This document shows positions 22,916-33,823 of a DNA stretch of 64,000 nucleotides, piece by piece. How positions within the stretch are numbered: the stretch's first letter is position 1; every line of letters begins with the position of its first letter. Source of the DNA: CAZIOH01 sp964540815. Its GTDB lineage: Bacteria > Myxococcota_A > Polyangia > Fen-1088. Below the pieces are notes generated by a model. It saw only the letters and a program-made list of their open reading frames with translations, made no database searches and was not told the DNA's origin. Made by a program: the position numbers and the translations under genes. The stretch spans positions 62,001-126,000 of the forward strand of contig CAZIOH010000003.1 of assembly GCA_964540815.1 (NCBI GenBank), written 5' to 3'.

Positions 22916-25900
22916 GTGTCGTTTCGTAGAGTCCTCGTCGCCAACCGGGGGGCCATCGCGTCGCGCATCTCGCGCACGCTGCGGAGGATGGGCATCGGCC
23001 CGGTGGCGGTGTACTCGGAGGCCGATCGTTACGCCCCGTACGTGCTCGATGCCGACGCCGCCGTCTCGCTCGGCGGCTCACCGGCCACCGAGAGCTACCT
23101 GCGCGCCGAGGCGGTGCTCGAGGCCGCGCGCGCCACCGGCAGTCAGGCGATCCATCCGGGCTACGGCTTTCTCAGCGAGAACGCCGACTTCGCGGCGGCG
23201 TGCGAGGCCGCCGGGATCGCCTTCATCGGTCCGACGGCCGCGCAGATGCGCGACTTCGGGCTCAAGCACACCGCCCGGGCGCTGGCCGAGGCGGCGGGCG
23301 TGCCGCTGCTTCCGGGGACCGGGCTGCTCGAAGGGGTGAACGACGCCCTGGCGGCCGCCGCGCGCATCGGCTACCCGGTGATGCTCAAGAGCACGGCCGG
23401 CGGGGGCGGGATCGGGATGCGCCGCTGCGGCTCGCCGCAGGAACTGACCGAGGCCTACGACGCGGTGGCGCGCCTGGCGCGCGCAAACTTCAAGGACGCG
23501 GGGTTGTTCCTCGAGAAGTTGGTGGTACGGGCCCGCCACGTCGAGGTGCAGATCTTCGGCGACGGCCGGGGCCAGGTGGTGGCCCTCGGCGAGCGCGACT
23601 GTTCGGTGCAGCGGCGCAACCAGAAGGTGGTCGAGGAGACCCCGGCGCCCGGCCTCTCGGCGGAGGCGCGGCGCGGCCTCATCGAGGCGGCGGTGCGGCT
23701 CGGGAAGGCGGCGGCGTACCGGTCGGCCGGCACCGTGGAGTTCATCCTCGATGCCGACAGCGGACAGTTCTACTTCCTCGAGGTGAACACCCGCATCCAG
23801 GTCGAGCACGGCATCACCGAGGAGGTGACCGGCGTCGACATCGTGGAGTGGATGGTGCGGGTGGCGGCCGGTGACCCGCCGGCCCTCGCCGGATGGATCC
23901 CCACGCTGATCGGCGCGGCGGTCGAGGCGCGGCTCTACGCCGAGGATCCGGCGCGCGGTTTCCAGCCGAGCTGCGGGACCATCACCAACGCGGCGTTCCC
24001 GCGCGACGCGCGGGTCGAGACCTGGGTCGAGTCGGGCACCGAGATCACGCCGTTCTACGATCCGATGATCGCCAAGATCATCGCGCGCGGCGCGACCCGC
24101 GCCGAGGCCATCGCGGGCCTGCGGGCGGCGCTGGTCGCCACCCGCATCGACGGGGTCGAGACCAACCGCGCGTACCTCATCGACATCCTCGACGATCCGG
24201 GCTTTCGCGCCGGCCAGGTCCACACGGGCCTCCTCGACGGGCTGGCGAGCTCGGCCCCTGCCCTCGAGGTCGTCGCGCCCGGCACCCAGACGACCGTGCA
24301 GGATCTCCCGGGGCGCATCGGCTACTGGGCGGTGGGCGTGCCGCCGTCGGGACCGATGGACGGGCTCGCGTTCCGGCTCGCCAATCGGCTGCTCGGGAAC
24401 CCGCCCGGGGCGGCCGGGCTCGAGTGCACGGTTGCCGGGCCGACGCTGCGGTTCCGGACCGCGACCACCGTCGCGCTCGGCGGCGCGGACATGGGCGCCA
24501 CGCTGGATGGTGTCCCGGTGCCCCGGTACCGGGCGACGCCCGTGCCGGCGGGCGGGGTGCTCGCGCTCGGGGCGGTGCGCGGCGCGGGCGTGCGGGCCTA
24601 CGTCGCGATCGCGGGGGGGCTCGACGTGCCGGCGTACCTCGGCAGCCGGTCGACCTTCACCCTCGGGCAGTTCGGCGGACACGCCGGCCGGGCCCTGCGC
24701 CCGGGCGACGTCCTGCACATGTCCTCCGCTTCCTCGGGTTCCGCCGATGAGCCCGGCGGCGGGCAGAGGCTTGCGGCGCTGCCGGAGTCGGACGCCCCGG
24801 TGCTGACCCAGGACTGGACCCTGGCGGTGCTGCACGGACCGCAGAGCGCCCCCGACTTCTTCACCGACGAGGACATCGCGACCTTCTTCGCGGCGACCTT
24901 CACCATCCACCACAATTCCAGCCGCACGGGCGTGCGCTTGATCGGTCCCAAGCCGAAGTGGGCGCGCACCGACGGGGGAGAGGCGGGCCTGCACCCGTCG
25001 AACATTCACGACAACGCCTACGCCATCGGCACCGTCGACTTCACCGGGGACATGCCGGTTATCCTCGGGCCCGACGGCCCGAGCCTCGGCGGCTTCGTGT
25101 GCCCGGCGACGGTGATCAGCGCCGATCTGTGGAAGCTCGGGCAGCTGAAGGCCGGGGACCGCGTGCGCTTCGAGGCCGTCACGCTCGACGAGGCGAGGCG
25201 GCGCCTCGGGGCGCAGGAAGAGCTCGTCACGCGTCTGGCCCAGCCGCCGGCCGCCGCCCCCGCTGCGATCTCCCCGGCGGGGGGGACGCGACCGAGCGAC
25301 GCCGTCTTGCGGCGCCGACCAGAGACGGCGGGGGCCCCTGCGGTGACCATCCGACAGGACGGCGATTCGTATCTGCTCGTCGAGTACGGACCCATGGTGC
25401 TGGATCTCGCGCTGCGCTTCCGCGTGCACGCCCTGTCGGCCTGGCTCGAGGAGCAGCGGCTCCCGGGCATCGTCGACCTCACGCCGGGAATTCGTTCGCT
25501 GCACATCCACCACGACGACGGGGTCCTGCCGCGCGAGCGGCTGCTCGAGGCCCTCGAGCGCGCCGAGGTGGAGCTGCCGTCGACCGACGCCATCGAGATC
25601 CCCTCGCGGGTGGTACACCTGCCCCTGTCGTGGGACGATCCCGCCACCCGCCTGGCCATCCAGAAGTACACCCAGACCGTGCGGCCGGATGCGCCCTGGT
25701 GCCCGAGCAACATCGAGTTCATCCGCCGCATCAACGGACTCGGCAGCATCGACGAGGTGCGCGACATCGTGTTCTCGGCGAGCTACCTGGTGCTCGGGCT
25801 CGGGGACGTCTACCTCGGCGCCCCGGTGGCGACGCCGGTCGATCCGCGGCACCGTCTGGTCACGACCAAGTACAACCCCGCCCGCACCTGGACCCCCGAA

Positions 25901-26560
25901 AACGCGGTGGGCATCGGCGGGGCGTACCTGTGCGTGTACGGCATGGAAGGCCCGGGCGGCTACCAGTTCGTGGGGCGCACCTGCCAGATGTGGAACCGGC
26001 AGCGGCAGACCGCGAGCTTCGTCGATGGCAAGCCCTGGCTGCTGCGCTTCTTCGACCAGCTGCGCTTCTATCCGGTGGGGGAGGAGGAGCTGCTCGACTT
26101 CCGCGAAAAGTTTTCGCGCGGGCGCGCCGAGCTACGCATCGAGCCGGGGACCTTTCGCTTCGCCGACTATCGAACGTTCCTCGAGACGAACCGGGCGGAG
26201 ATCGCGGCCTTCAAGCACAAGCAGCAGGCGGCCTTCGACGCCGAGCGCGAGCGCTGGGCCAAGCTGCCGCCGCCGCCCTCCGAGGCCGACCTCTCCCTCG
26301 ACACGGAAGGGGGCGCGGAAGCTCCCCTCGCCCCCGGTGAAGTGGCCGTGCGTTCAGCGGTGACCGCCAGCGTCTGGAAGGTCCTGGTCGAGCCCGGCTC
26401 GACCGTCCGGATCGGCGAGCGCGTCGCAATCCTCGAGAGCATGAAGATGGAAATCCCCGTCGACTCCACGACGGCCGGCGTGGTCGCCCGCGTGCTCGTC
26501 CGCCCCGGCGGCCTGGTCCAGGCCGGCCAAATCGTCGCGGTGGTCGTATCGGGGAAGTGA
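22916..26560 (+). CDS. Urea carboxylase-family biotin enzyme (urea or guanidine carboxylase)
   Basis: A 1214-residue ATP- and biotin-dependent carboxylase. Order: biotin carboxylase domain (1-445; MSFRRVLVANRGAIASRI start, GGGGIGMRR ATP loop, FLEVNTRIQVEHGITEE), KipA-like half (about 455-770), KipI-like half of the carboxyltransferase (about 820-1080; VYLGAPVATPVDPRHRLVTT), and biotinyl domain (about 1140-1214; biotin Lys1177 in ESMKMEIP). The start is a GTG. Family members carboxylate urea to allophanate or guanidine to carboxyguanidine. The two flanking DUF1989 genes favour guanidine, but the active-site residue that separates the two needs alignment. No allophanate hydrolase gene follows; the next gene is sdhC. 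Confidence 0.93.
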   Translation: MSFRRVLVANRGAIASRISRTLRRMGIGPVAVYSEADRYAPYVLDADAAVSLGGSPATESYLRAEAVLEAARATGSQAIHPGYGFLSENADFAAACEAAGIAFIGPTAAQMRDFGLKHTARALAEAAGVPLLPGTGLLEGVNDALAAAARIGYPVMLKSTAGGGGIGMRRCGSPQELTEAYDAVARLARANFKDAGLFLEKLVVRARHVEVQIFGDGRGQVVALGERDCSVQRRNQKVVEETPAPGLSAEARRGLIEAAVRLGKAAAYRSAGTVEFILDADSGQFYFLEVNTRIQVEHGITEEVTGVDIVEWMVRVAAGDPPALAGWIPTLIGAAVEARLYAEDPARGFQPSCGTITNAAFPRDARVETWVESGTEITPFYDPMIAKIIARGATRAEAIAGLRAALVATRIDGVETNRAYLIDILDDPGFRAGQVHTGLLDGLASSAPALEVVAPGTQTTVQDLPGRIGYWAVGVPPSGPMDGLAFRLANRLLGNPPGAAGLECTVAGPTLRFRTATTVALGGADMGATLDGVPVPRYRATPVPAGGVLALGAVRGAGVRAYVAIAGGLDVPAYLGSRSTFTLGQFGGHAGRALRPGDVLHMSSASSGSADEPGGGQRLAALPESDAPVLTQDWTLAVLHGPQSAPDFFTDEDIATFFAATFTIHHNSSRTGVRLIGPKPKWARTDGGEAGLHPSNIHDNAYAIGTVDFTGDMPVILGPDGPSLGGFVCPATVISADLWKLGQLKAGDRVRFEAVTLDEARRRLGAQEELVTRLAQPPAAAPAAISPAGGTRPSDAVLRRRPETAGAPAVTIRQDGDSYLLVEYGPMVLDLALRFRVHALSAWLEEQRLPGIVDLTPGIRSLHIHHDDGVLPRERLLEALERAEVELPSTDAIEIPSRVVHLPLSWDDPATRLAIQKYTQTVRPDAPWCPSNIEFIRRINGLGSIDEVRDIVFSASYLVLGLGDVYLGAPVATPVDPRHRLVTTKYNPARTWTPENAVGIGGAYLCVYGMEGPGGYQFVGRTCQMWNRQRQTASFVDGKPWLLRFFDQLRFYPVGEEELLDFREKFSRGRAELRIEPGTFRFADYRTFLETNRAEIAAFKHKQQAAFDAERERWAKLPPPPSEADLSLDTEGGAEAPLAPGEVAVRSAVTASVWKVLVEPGSTVRIGERVAILESMKMEIPVDSTTAGVVARVLVRPGGLVQAGQIVAVVVSGK

Positions 26561-26892
26561 CTGGCTACTCGATCGGGGACGTGGCTCGCTGGCAATTTTA
26601 TCGGGGACGTGACTCGCTGCCGCTCGCACGTCCCCGCGCCCCCCTCGCTCCGCGCGGCAAAGCCGCGCTACGCTCGCCCTGAATAGCGAGGAACGACAAG
26701 GATCGATCTCCACGTGCAGAGGATCGGAGGTTGGCTTTGCCAACCGGAGATGGTGCCCGCAAAGCAGATCCGGGCGCGCTTCTCGTCGTCTGCGGGAGGG
26801 GCCCGCGGGGAGGGGTCCTCCCCTTCCCGAGAGCGCCGTAGGCGCGTCCGTCCTCCCCTTCCCGCGCTCACGATATGTTATGTATCCGGCCC
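26561..26892. repeat. Intergenic palindromic repeat cluster (REP-like)
   Basis: This 332-base gap holds no gene. The motif TCGGGGACGTGnCTCGCTG occurs at 26573-26591 and 26601-26619, and a diverged copy overlaps the carboxylase stop (about 26550-26567). The second copy pairs with CACGTCCCCG (26627-26636) in a 10-bp stem. Next are two 7-bp hairpins with a shared GGC-loop-GCC core: GCGCGGC-AAA-GCCGCGC (26652-26668) and GGTTGGC-TTT-GCCAACC (26729-26745). Then comes GCGCC-GTA-GGCGC near 26831-26845, between two copies of CCTCCCCTTCCCG. The hairpins could end carboxylase transcription, but none has a T-run. Confidence 0.6.
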
Positions 26893-27555
26893 ATGAGCTC
26901 GGTGTCCGCGTTCACCTCCTCGACCGTCGGCAAAAAGGTGTTGATGGCGGTCTCGGGTGTGATCCTCTTTGGGTTCGTGTTCGTGCACATGCTCGGCAAC
27001 GCGCAGGTGTTCCTGCCCGACGGGTTTCGCCGGCTCACCGACTACGGCCACATGCTGCGGGTGCTCCCGGAGTTGCTGTGGCTCGCCCGCATCATCCTCC
27101 TCGTGTCGGTGGTGGTGCACATCGTGGCCGCGACGCAGCTTACCCGCATCCGTCGGGCCGCTCGCCCCATCCCCTACAACGCCCGTGCGGTGGTCCAGGC
27201 CACCTATGCCTCTCGCACCATGATGCTGAGCGGGCCGCTGTTGCTGCTCTTCGTGATCTTCCATCTCATGAACCTGACCTGGGGCACCATCCATCCGGAC
27301 TTCGTCGAGGGGGACGCGGGGCACAACTTCCGGCTGGCCTTTCAGTCCATCCCGACCTCGCTCTTCTACATCGTGTCCATGCTGGCCCTGGCGTTCCACC
27401 TGTCCCACGGGGCCTGGAGCATGTTTCAGACCCTCGGGATCAACCACCCGAGGTACAACAAGCTGCTGCGCGAATTCGCGCGGGCCGCCACCTTCCTCAT
27501 CGTGGGGGTCAACATCCTCATGCCCATCAGCGTGATGACCGGGTGGCTCAAGTGA
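26893..27555 (+). CDS. sdhC: Succinate dehydrogenase cytochrome b subunit
   Basis: Membrane anchor of complex II: a 220-residue five-helix cytochrome b of the Bacillus/Wolinella type, which carries haem b and the quinone site in one polypeptide. Helices lie at about 17-38, 58-84, 103-128, 150-175 and 190-215. Helix-borne His residues (FVFVHMLGN, VVVHIVAAT, VIFHLMNL, LAFHLSHG) are the haem-ligand candidates. ATG 26893 is used rather than 26875 because MSSVSAFTSSTVGKKVLMAVSG is the family N-terminus. It is first in the sdhCAB operon, 50 bases before sdhA. Confidence 0.93.
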   Translation: MSSVSAFTSSTVGKKVLMAVSGVILFGFVFVHMLGNAQVFLPDGFRRLTDYGHMLRVLPELLWLARIILLVSVVVHIVAATQLTRIRRAARPIPYNARAVVQATYASRTMMLSGPLLLLFVIFHLMNLTWGTIHPDFVEGDAGHNFRLAFQSIPTSLFYIVSMLALAFHLSHGAWSMFQTLGINHPRYNKLLREFARAATFLIVGVNILMPISVMTGWLK

Positions 27556-27605
27556 GCGCCGCGGCCCGACTGGTGAGCACCGCGGCCCGACTGGAGAGCG
27601 CCTAG

Positions 27606-29519
<1,914 letters not shown>

Positions 29520-29520
29520 A

Positions 29521-30294
<774 letters not shown>

Positions 30295-30365
30295 GCCAAG
30301 GGCCCGCCGCAAGCGTAAGCGGTTGCTGCGATGGTGAGCGGCCCCTATGATCCGCCAACCGTGCG

Positions 30366-30920
30366 ATGAGCGACCGCGACTCCTTTCCACCGCCTGACGA
30401 GCTCGAGAGAGCCTGCCCGAACTGCGGAGAGCCCATGCTGGCGGCCTGGGGGGCCACCTGCGGACGCTGTAAGCCGGGCCTCACCTACTCGAAGACGGTG
30501 ATCCTGGCGTCGGTCGACGTGGCCGGGATGCTGCCACTCGCGCTCGGGTGGTTGGTGGTGGTGCGGTCGCCCAAGCCGGCCCTGCGCGGCACGCTCGTCG
30601 AGCTGTCGCGACCGCTCACCATCTTGACCCGCTCGGATACGGGGGCCGTCGAGGGCGCGCAGGTGGTGGCGCTCGACGACGGGTTCATGTCGGCGGCGCA
30701 CGCCACCATCCGGCGACCGGCCCAGCTCTCCCCGACGGCGGCCTTCACCATCGAGGATCGGCGGAGCCCTGGCCCATCGGCCAATGGCACCTTCGTCAAC
30801 TCGCGGAAGCTCGGCTCAGGGGAGACCGCCCGCCTCGGAGACGGCGACATGGTTCGCCTCGGGGCCACCGAGCTCAAGTTCAAGTCCCTCTTCCTGCCGG
30901 CGGCCGTGCCGACGACATGA
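30366..30920 (+). CDS. Zinc-ribbon plus FHA-domain protein
   Basis: A 184-residue cytosolic protein. The N-terminus has two CxxC pairs (CPNCGEP at about 17, CGRCKPG at about 32), a small zinc ribbon. Residues about 75-178 form an FHA domain that would bind phosphothreonine peptides (MSAAHATIRR and NGTFVNSRKLGSGE correspond to the SxxH and NGT loops). FHA proteins usually read Ser/Thr kinase signals, which are abundant in myxobacteria, but no kinase is encoded nearby. Its stop overlaps the next start by four bases, so the two work together. The exact role is unknown. Confidence 0.8.
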   Translation: MSDRDSFPPPDELERACPNCGEPMLAAWGATCGRCKPGLTYSKTVILASVDVAGMLPLALGWLVVVRSPKPALRGTLVELSRPLTILTRSDTGAVEGAQVVALDDGFMSAAHATIRRPAQLSPTAAFTIEDRRSPGPSANGTFVNSRKLGSGETARLGDGDMVRLGATELKFKSLFLPAAVPTT

Positions 30921-32854
30921 AGCACCACCGGGGGGCTGCGGGGCGGCGCGAGGAACAAGGGGGACGGGGGGCAGTGCCGCGGATCGCCGTCCTCGGGGCC
31001 ACGCTGGTTGGCCTCGGCCTGCCCGCCGCGCCCGCGCGCGCCGCCGCCTCGTCGCTGGTGGTGGCGGCGCCCGAGCTGGATCGCGACCGCAGCGAGCTCG
31101 CGCTGCTGGTCGGGGCCGCGCGCGCCGACGGCTCCCCGGCCCGGATCGAGAGCCCGCGGCTCCTGTTCGACGACGCCGAGGTGGGAACGCTCCTCGGGGA
31201 CGACACCATCACGGACTACGCGGGGGAGCACCCGAGGTGGGCCCCCCCGATGGCGATCGGGCTCGTGTACCTGTGGTCGAAGGGAGGGCCCGAGACCGTC
31301 ATGGACGGTATCGAGGCGCTCTTCAAGCACGTCCCCGGGCGGGTGACGGTCTACCCGACGCCCTACGGTCAGGGCTATCGCCCGGTCCTCACGCGGTTGA
31401 CCGCGGCGCGGGCGGCGGGCGGCGATCTGGTCGATCTGCCGCCGCTGGTCGGCAATCAGTACAAGCTGGTCGAATCGATCCGCTTCAACGCCAGCAAGCT
31501 CGGGGAGGACGACTCGCCCATCAAGCACCTGGTGGTGATCACCGACGGCATCGACTTCGCGGTGCACGACGCCAAGGGCTTCGCCGAGCTCGGCGAGGAG
31601 CTGCGCCGCAAGAAGCTGCACGTGGAGATCGTATGGCTCCGGCCCCAGGCCGACGCGGTTCAGGCGGCGGCCAACGTGCGCGCCCTGTCGGAGGCGGCGT
31701 GGGCCCGGCAGATCTCGGCCGAGTCGCCCGCGGATCTGCGGGCCATGACCGAATCGCTGGCGGACGCGATCGTCGGGCTGCGCCGGTTGCAGTTCGGGTT
31801 GCCCTGGACCGCGCGCCTGTTCGGCGGGCAGAAGCGCCTCGCGGTCCTGGCCGCCGTCGACGGGGTGGTGCTGAAGGCGCAGGGTGGGACGCTGGCCCTG
31901 CCCGCCTCGACCGGGACCACGGTCGGCCTCGGCCTCGGGGCGCTGGTGCTGCTCGGCGGCGGGGGGCTCGTGGTGTGGAGGGTGGGACGGGGCGGAAGGC
32001 GCGGAGGACACGGAGGGCGCGCAGAGCGCGAAGCATCGGCGGGCCGGGGCCGAGGAGCGACCGCGCGCAGGCTCTTCGAGCTGCTGGACGAGCTTCAGCA
32101 CCTGATTCGCATCGGGACCGCGGCGGAGGCGGCGGTGGTTCACCTGTCGCAGAAGTTCCCTGACTCGATCGACCGCCTGAAGACGCTCGACGTGCAGAAG
32201 CTCGACCCCGAGCAGTATCGTTATCTGCGCACGCGGGCCGGGCAGGCCCGGATCAAGGAGATCCAGAAGCAGCTGCGCGACAGCGACGCCGAGCCACTGG
32301 TGGATCGCGAGGTGGCGAGCATCCTGTCCAAGGCCATGACCTCGGGGGTCGAGCCGCGCGAGGCGGCGCGCCAGATCATGGCGCGGGTCCCGGACAACCG
32401 CTGGGGCGCCCTGAGCCGGGCGGGGGATCAGAACCTGCAGGATTCGCTGGCGCGCGCCGCGCAAGACTTTGCGCCGCTCAAGGCCTCGCATGCCTCGGGC
32501 TTCGCGGTCGACGTTCGGACGGCGCTGCGGGCGCGCGAGGGGGCCCACCTGTCCGTGGGGTGGCTCGCCCGGGCGAGCGGCCCCGGGCGACGCGGCGAGA
32601 CGCTGGGGATCCCGACCCCATCGTGCGTGGTGGGGCGCGGCTTCGACTGCGGGCTCCGCATCGGCGAGGACCCCGAGCTCGCCGAGCGGCACGCGGAGGT
32701 CAACCTGCTCGGAGGCGAGTTCGTCCTCCGCCCGCTCGAGGGCCGGGTGGTGCTGGATGACCGGGAGGTCACCGGACAGCGCCCTCTGTCGGATGGGGCG
32801 GTGGTGACCCTCGGATCGTGCAGCTACGTGTTCAAGTGCGTCGTCGAGCGCTGA
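30917..32854 (+). CDS. Membrane protein with periplasmic VWA-like and cytoplasmic FHA domains
   Basis: A 645-residue protein starting at an ATG that overlaps the previous stop. Residues about 10-38 are a signal peptide ending ARA-ASS. Residues about 40-290 look like a von Willebrand A-type fold (HLVVITDGIDFAV, KLHVEIVWL), but a classic DxSxS metal site is not obvious. A membrane helix lies at about 333-352, followed by a short basic Gly/Arg stretch. A helical region at about 370-550 resembles a FliG/MotA-type or stator-like helical bundle only loosely. The C-terminal FHA domain (about 561-645; CVVGRGFDCGLRIGEDPELAERHAEV region) is well formed. It suggests a sensor or secretion scaffold linking periplasm to phospho-signalling; function not known. 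Confidence 0.75.
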   Translation: MKHHRGAAGRREEQGGRGAVPRIAVLGATLVGLGLPAAPARAAASSLVVAAPELDRDRSELALLVGAARADGSPARIESPRLLFDDAEVGTLLGDDTITDYAGEHPRWAPPMAIGLVYLWSKGGPETVMDGIEALFKHVPGRVTVYPTPYGQGYRPVLTRLTAARAAGGDLVDLPPLVGNQYKLVESIRFNASKLGEDDSPIKHLVVITDGIDFAVHDAKGFAELGEELRRKKLHVEIVWLRPQADAVQAAANVRALSEAAWARQISAESPADLRAMTESLADAIVGLRRLQFGLPWTARLFGGQKRLAVLAAVDGVVLKAQGGTLALPASTGTTVGLGLGALVLLGGGGLVVWRVGRGGRRGGHGGRAEREASAGRGRGATARRLFELLDELQHLIRIGTAAEAAVVHLSQKFPDSIDRLKTLDVQKLDPEQYRYLRTRAGQARIKEIQKQLRDSDAEPLVDREVASILSKAMTSGVEPREAARQIMARVPDNRWGALSRAGDQNLQDSLARAAQDFAPLKASHASGFAVDVRTALRAREGAHLSVGWLARASGPGRRGETLGIPTPSCVVGRGFDCGLRIGEDPELAERHAEVNLLGGEFVLRPLEGRVVLDDREVTGQRPLSDGAVVTLGSCSYVFKCVVER

Positions 32855-32894
32855 GCCGGAGAGCCGGAAGGAGGACGAGACAGGTGGCCCCGCC

Positions 32895-33464
32895 ATGACC
32901 AGAGGACGACTGGAGGCGTTCAGCGACGGGGTGATGGCCGTGCTGATAACCATCATGGTGCTCGAGCTCAAACCCCCGCACGGCGAGGATCTGCACACTC
33001 TCCTCGCGCTCGGCCCGGCGCTGTCCACCTACCTGCTCAGCTTCGTGTTCATCGGGATCTACTGGAACAACCACCACCACATGTTCCACACGGTGGACCG
33101 GGTCGATGGCCGGATCCTGTGGGCCAACCTGCATCTGCTCTTCTGGCTGTCCCTGGTGCCGGTGACGACCGCCTGGATGGGCGACACCCAACTGGCCCCG
33201 GTGCCGACCGCCGCCTACGGCGCGGTCTTGCTGGCCTCCGGGGTCGCCTACCTGATCCTGCAGTCCACCATCGTCGCCGCCCAGGGCCCGAAGTCGCGCC
33301 TGGCCGCCCTGATCGGCTCCGATCTCAAGGGCAAGGCCTCGGCGGTGCTGTACGCATGCGGGATCGCGGCGTCGTTCGTCCGCCCGTCTGTCTCGGCTGC
33401 CCTCTACGCGGCGGTGGCCCTCATGTGGCTGGTCCCCGATCGCCGCATCGAAAAACACCTGTGA
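32895..33464 (+). CDS. TMEM175-family (DUF1211) potassium channel-like protein
   Basis: A 189-residue membrane protein with the family hallmark RLEAFSDGVMAVLITIMVLEL in its first helix (RxxxFSD motif). Five further helices follow, as in bacterial TMEM175 homologues, which form tetrameric K+-selective or leak channels. The loop IYWNNHHHMFHTVDRVDG after helix 2 is also typical. It stands 40 bases after the VWA/FHA gene on the same strand and may be cotranscribed. Function is from family knowledge. Confidence 0.85.
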   Translation: MTRGRLEAFSDGVMAVLITIMVLELKPPHGEDLHTLLALGPALSTYLLSFVFIGIYWNNHHHMFHTVDRVDGRILWANLHLLFWLSLVPVTTAWMGDTQLAPVPTAAYGAVLLASGVAYLILQSTIVAAQGPKSRLAALIGSDLKGKASAVLYACGIAASFVRPSVSAALYAAVALMWLVPDRRIEKHL

Positions 33465-33704
33465 CGTGTGCCAGATAGCCGCCCGGGCAGGCAATCCCGA
33501 AGTCGGCCATTGAATGTCAAGGCCGTCCGGTCAAATCTGGCTCCTGACCCCGTCTCGCCAAGCTCGGGGTAGAAGATTGTGCCCGCCTCCCTCGGCCCTT
33601 GTCCCTTGACTTGTGGGAGGTTCCAGCCGCTCACATCGCGTGGGTCAAAGTCGCCGGGCTGCATTTCGTTGATCTTCGTTTGCGGGCTCCATATTTTGTG
33701 AATC
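33465..33704. other. Lower-GC spacer with repeat remnant and possible minus-strand gene fragment
   Basis: GC drops markedly here compared with the flanks. Bases 33529-33556 carry TCAAATCTGGCTCCTGACCCC followed by GTCTCG, resembling repeats often found beside REP-associated tyrosine transposases. On the minus strand, ATG 33706 opens a frame encoding MIHKIWSPQTKINEMQPGDF and about 30 more plausible residues, which then runs into the repeat (GETGSGARFD). That looks like a gene truncated by the repeat. I cannot assign the fragment to a family, and nothing else is seen. Confidence 0.35.
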
Positions 33705-33823
33705 ATGGCGGAGGCACGGCGGGATCCGAAGGAGTACGTGTACACGGGGACGTTCACCCAGTCGACGTTTCAGAAGGCCTGCGAGATTGAGTTCTCCGGC
33801 GTTCAGAAATTCAATATGCCTCG

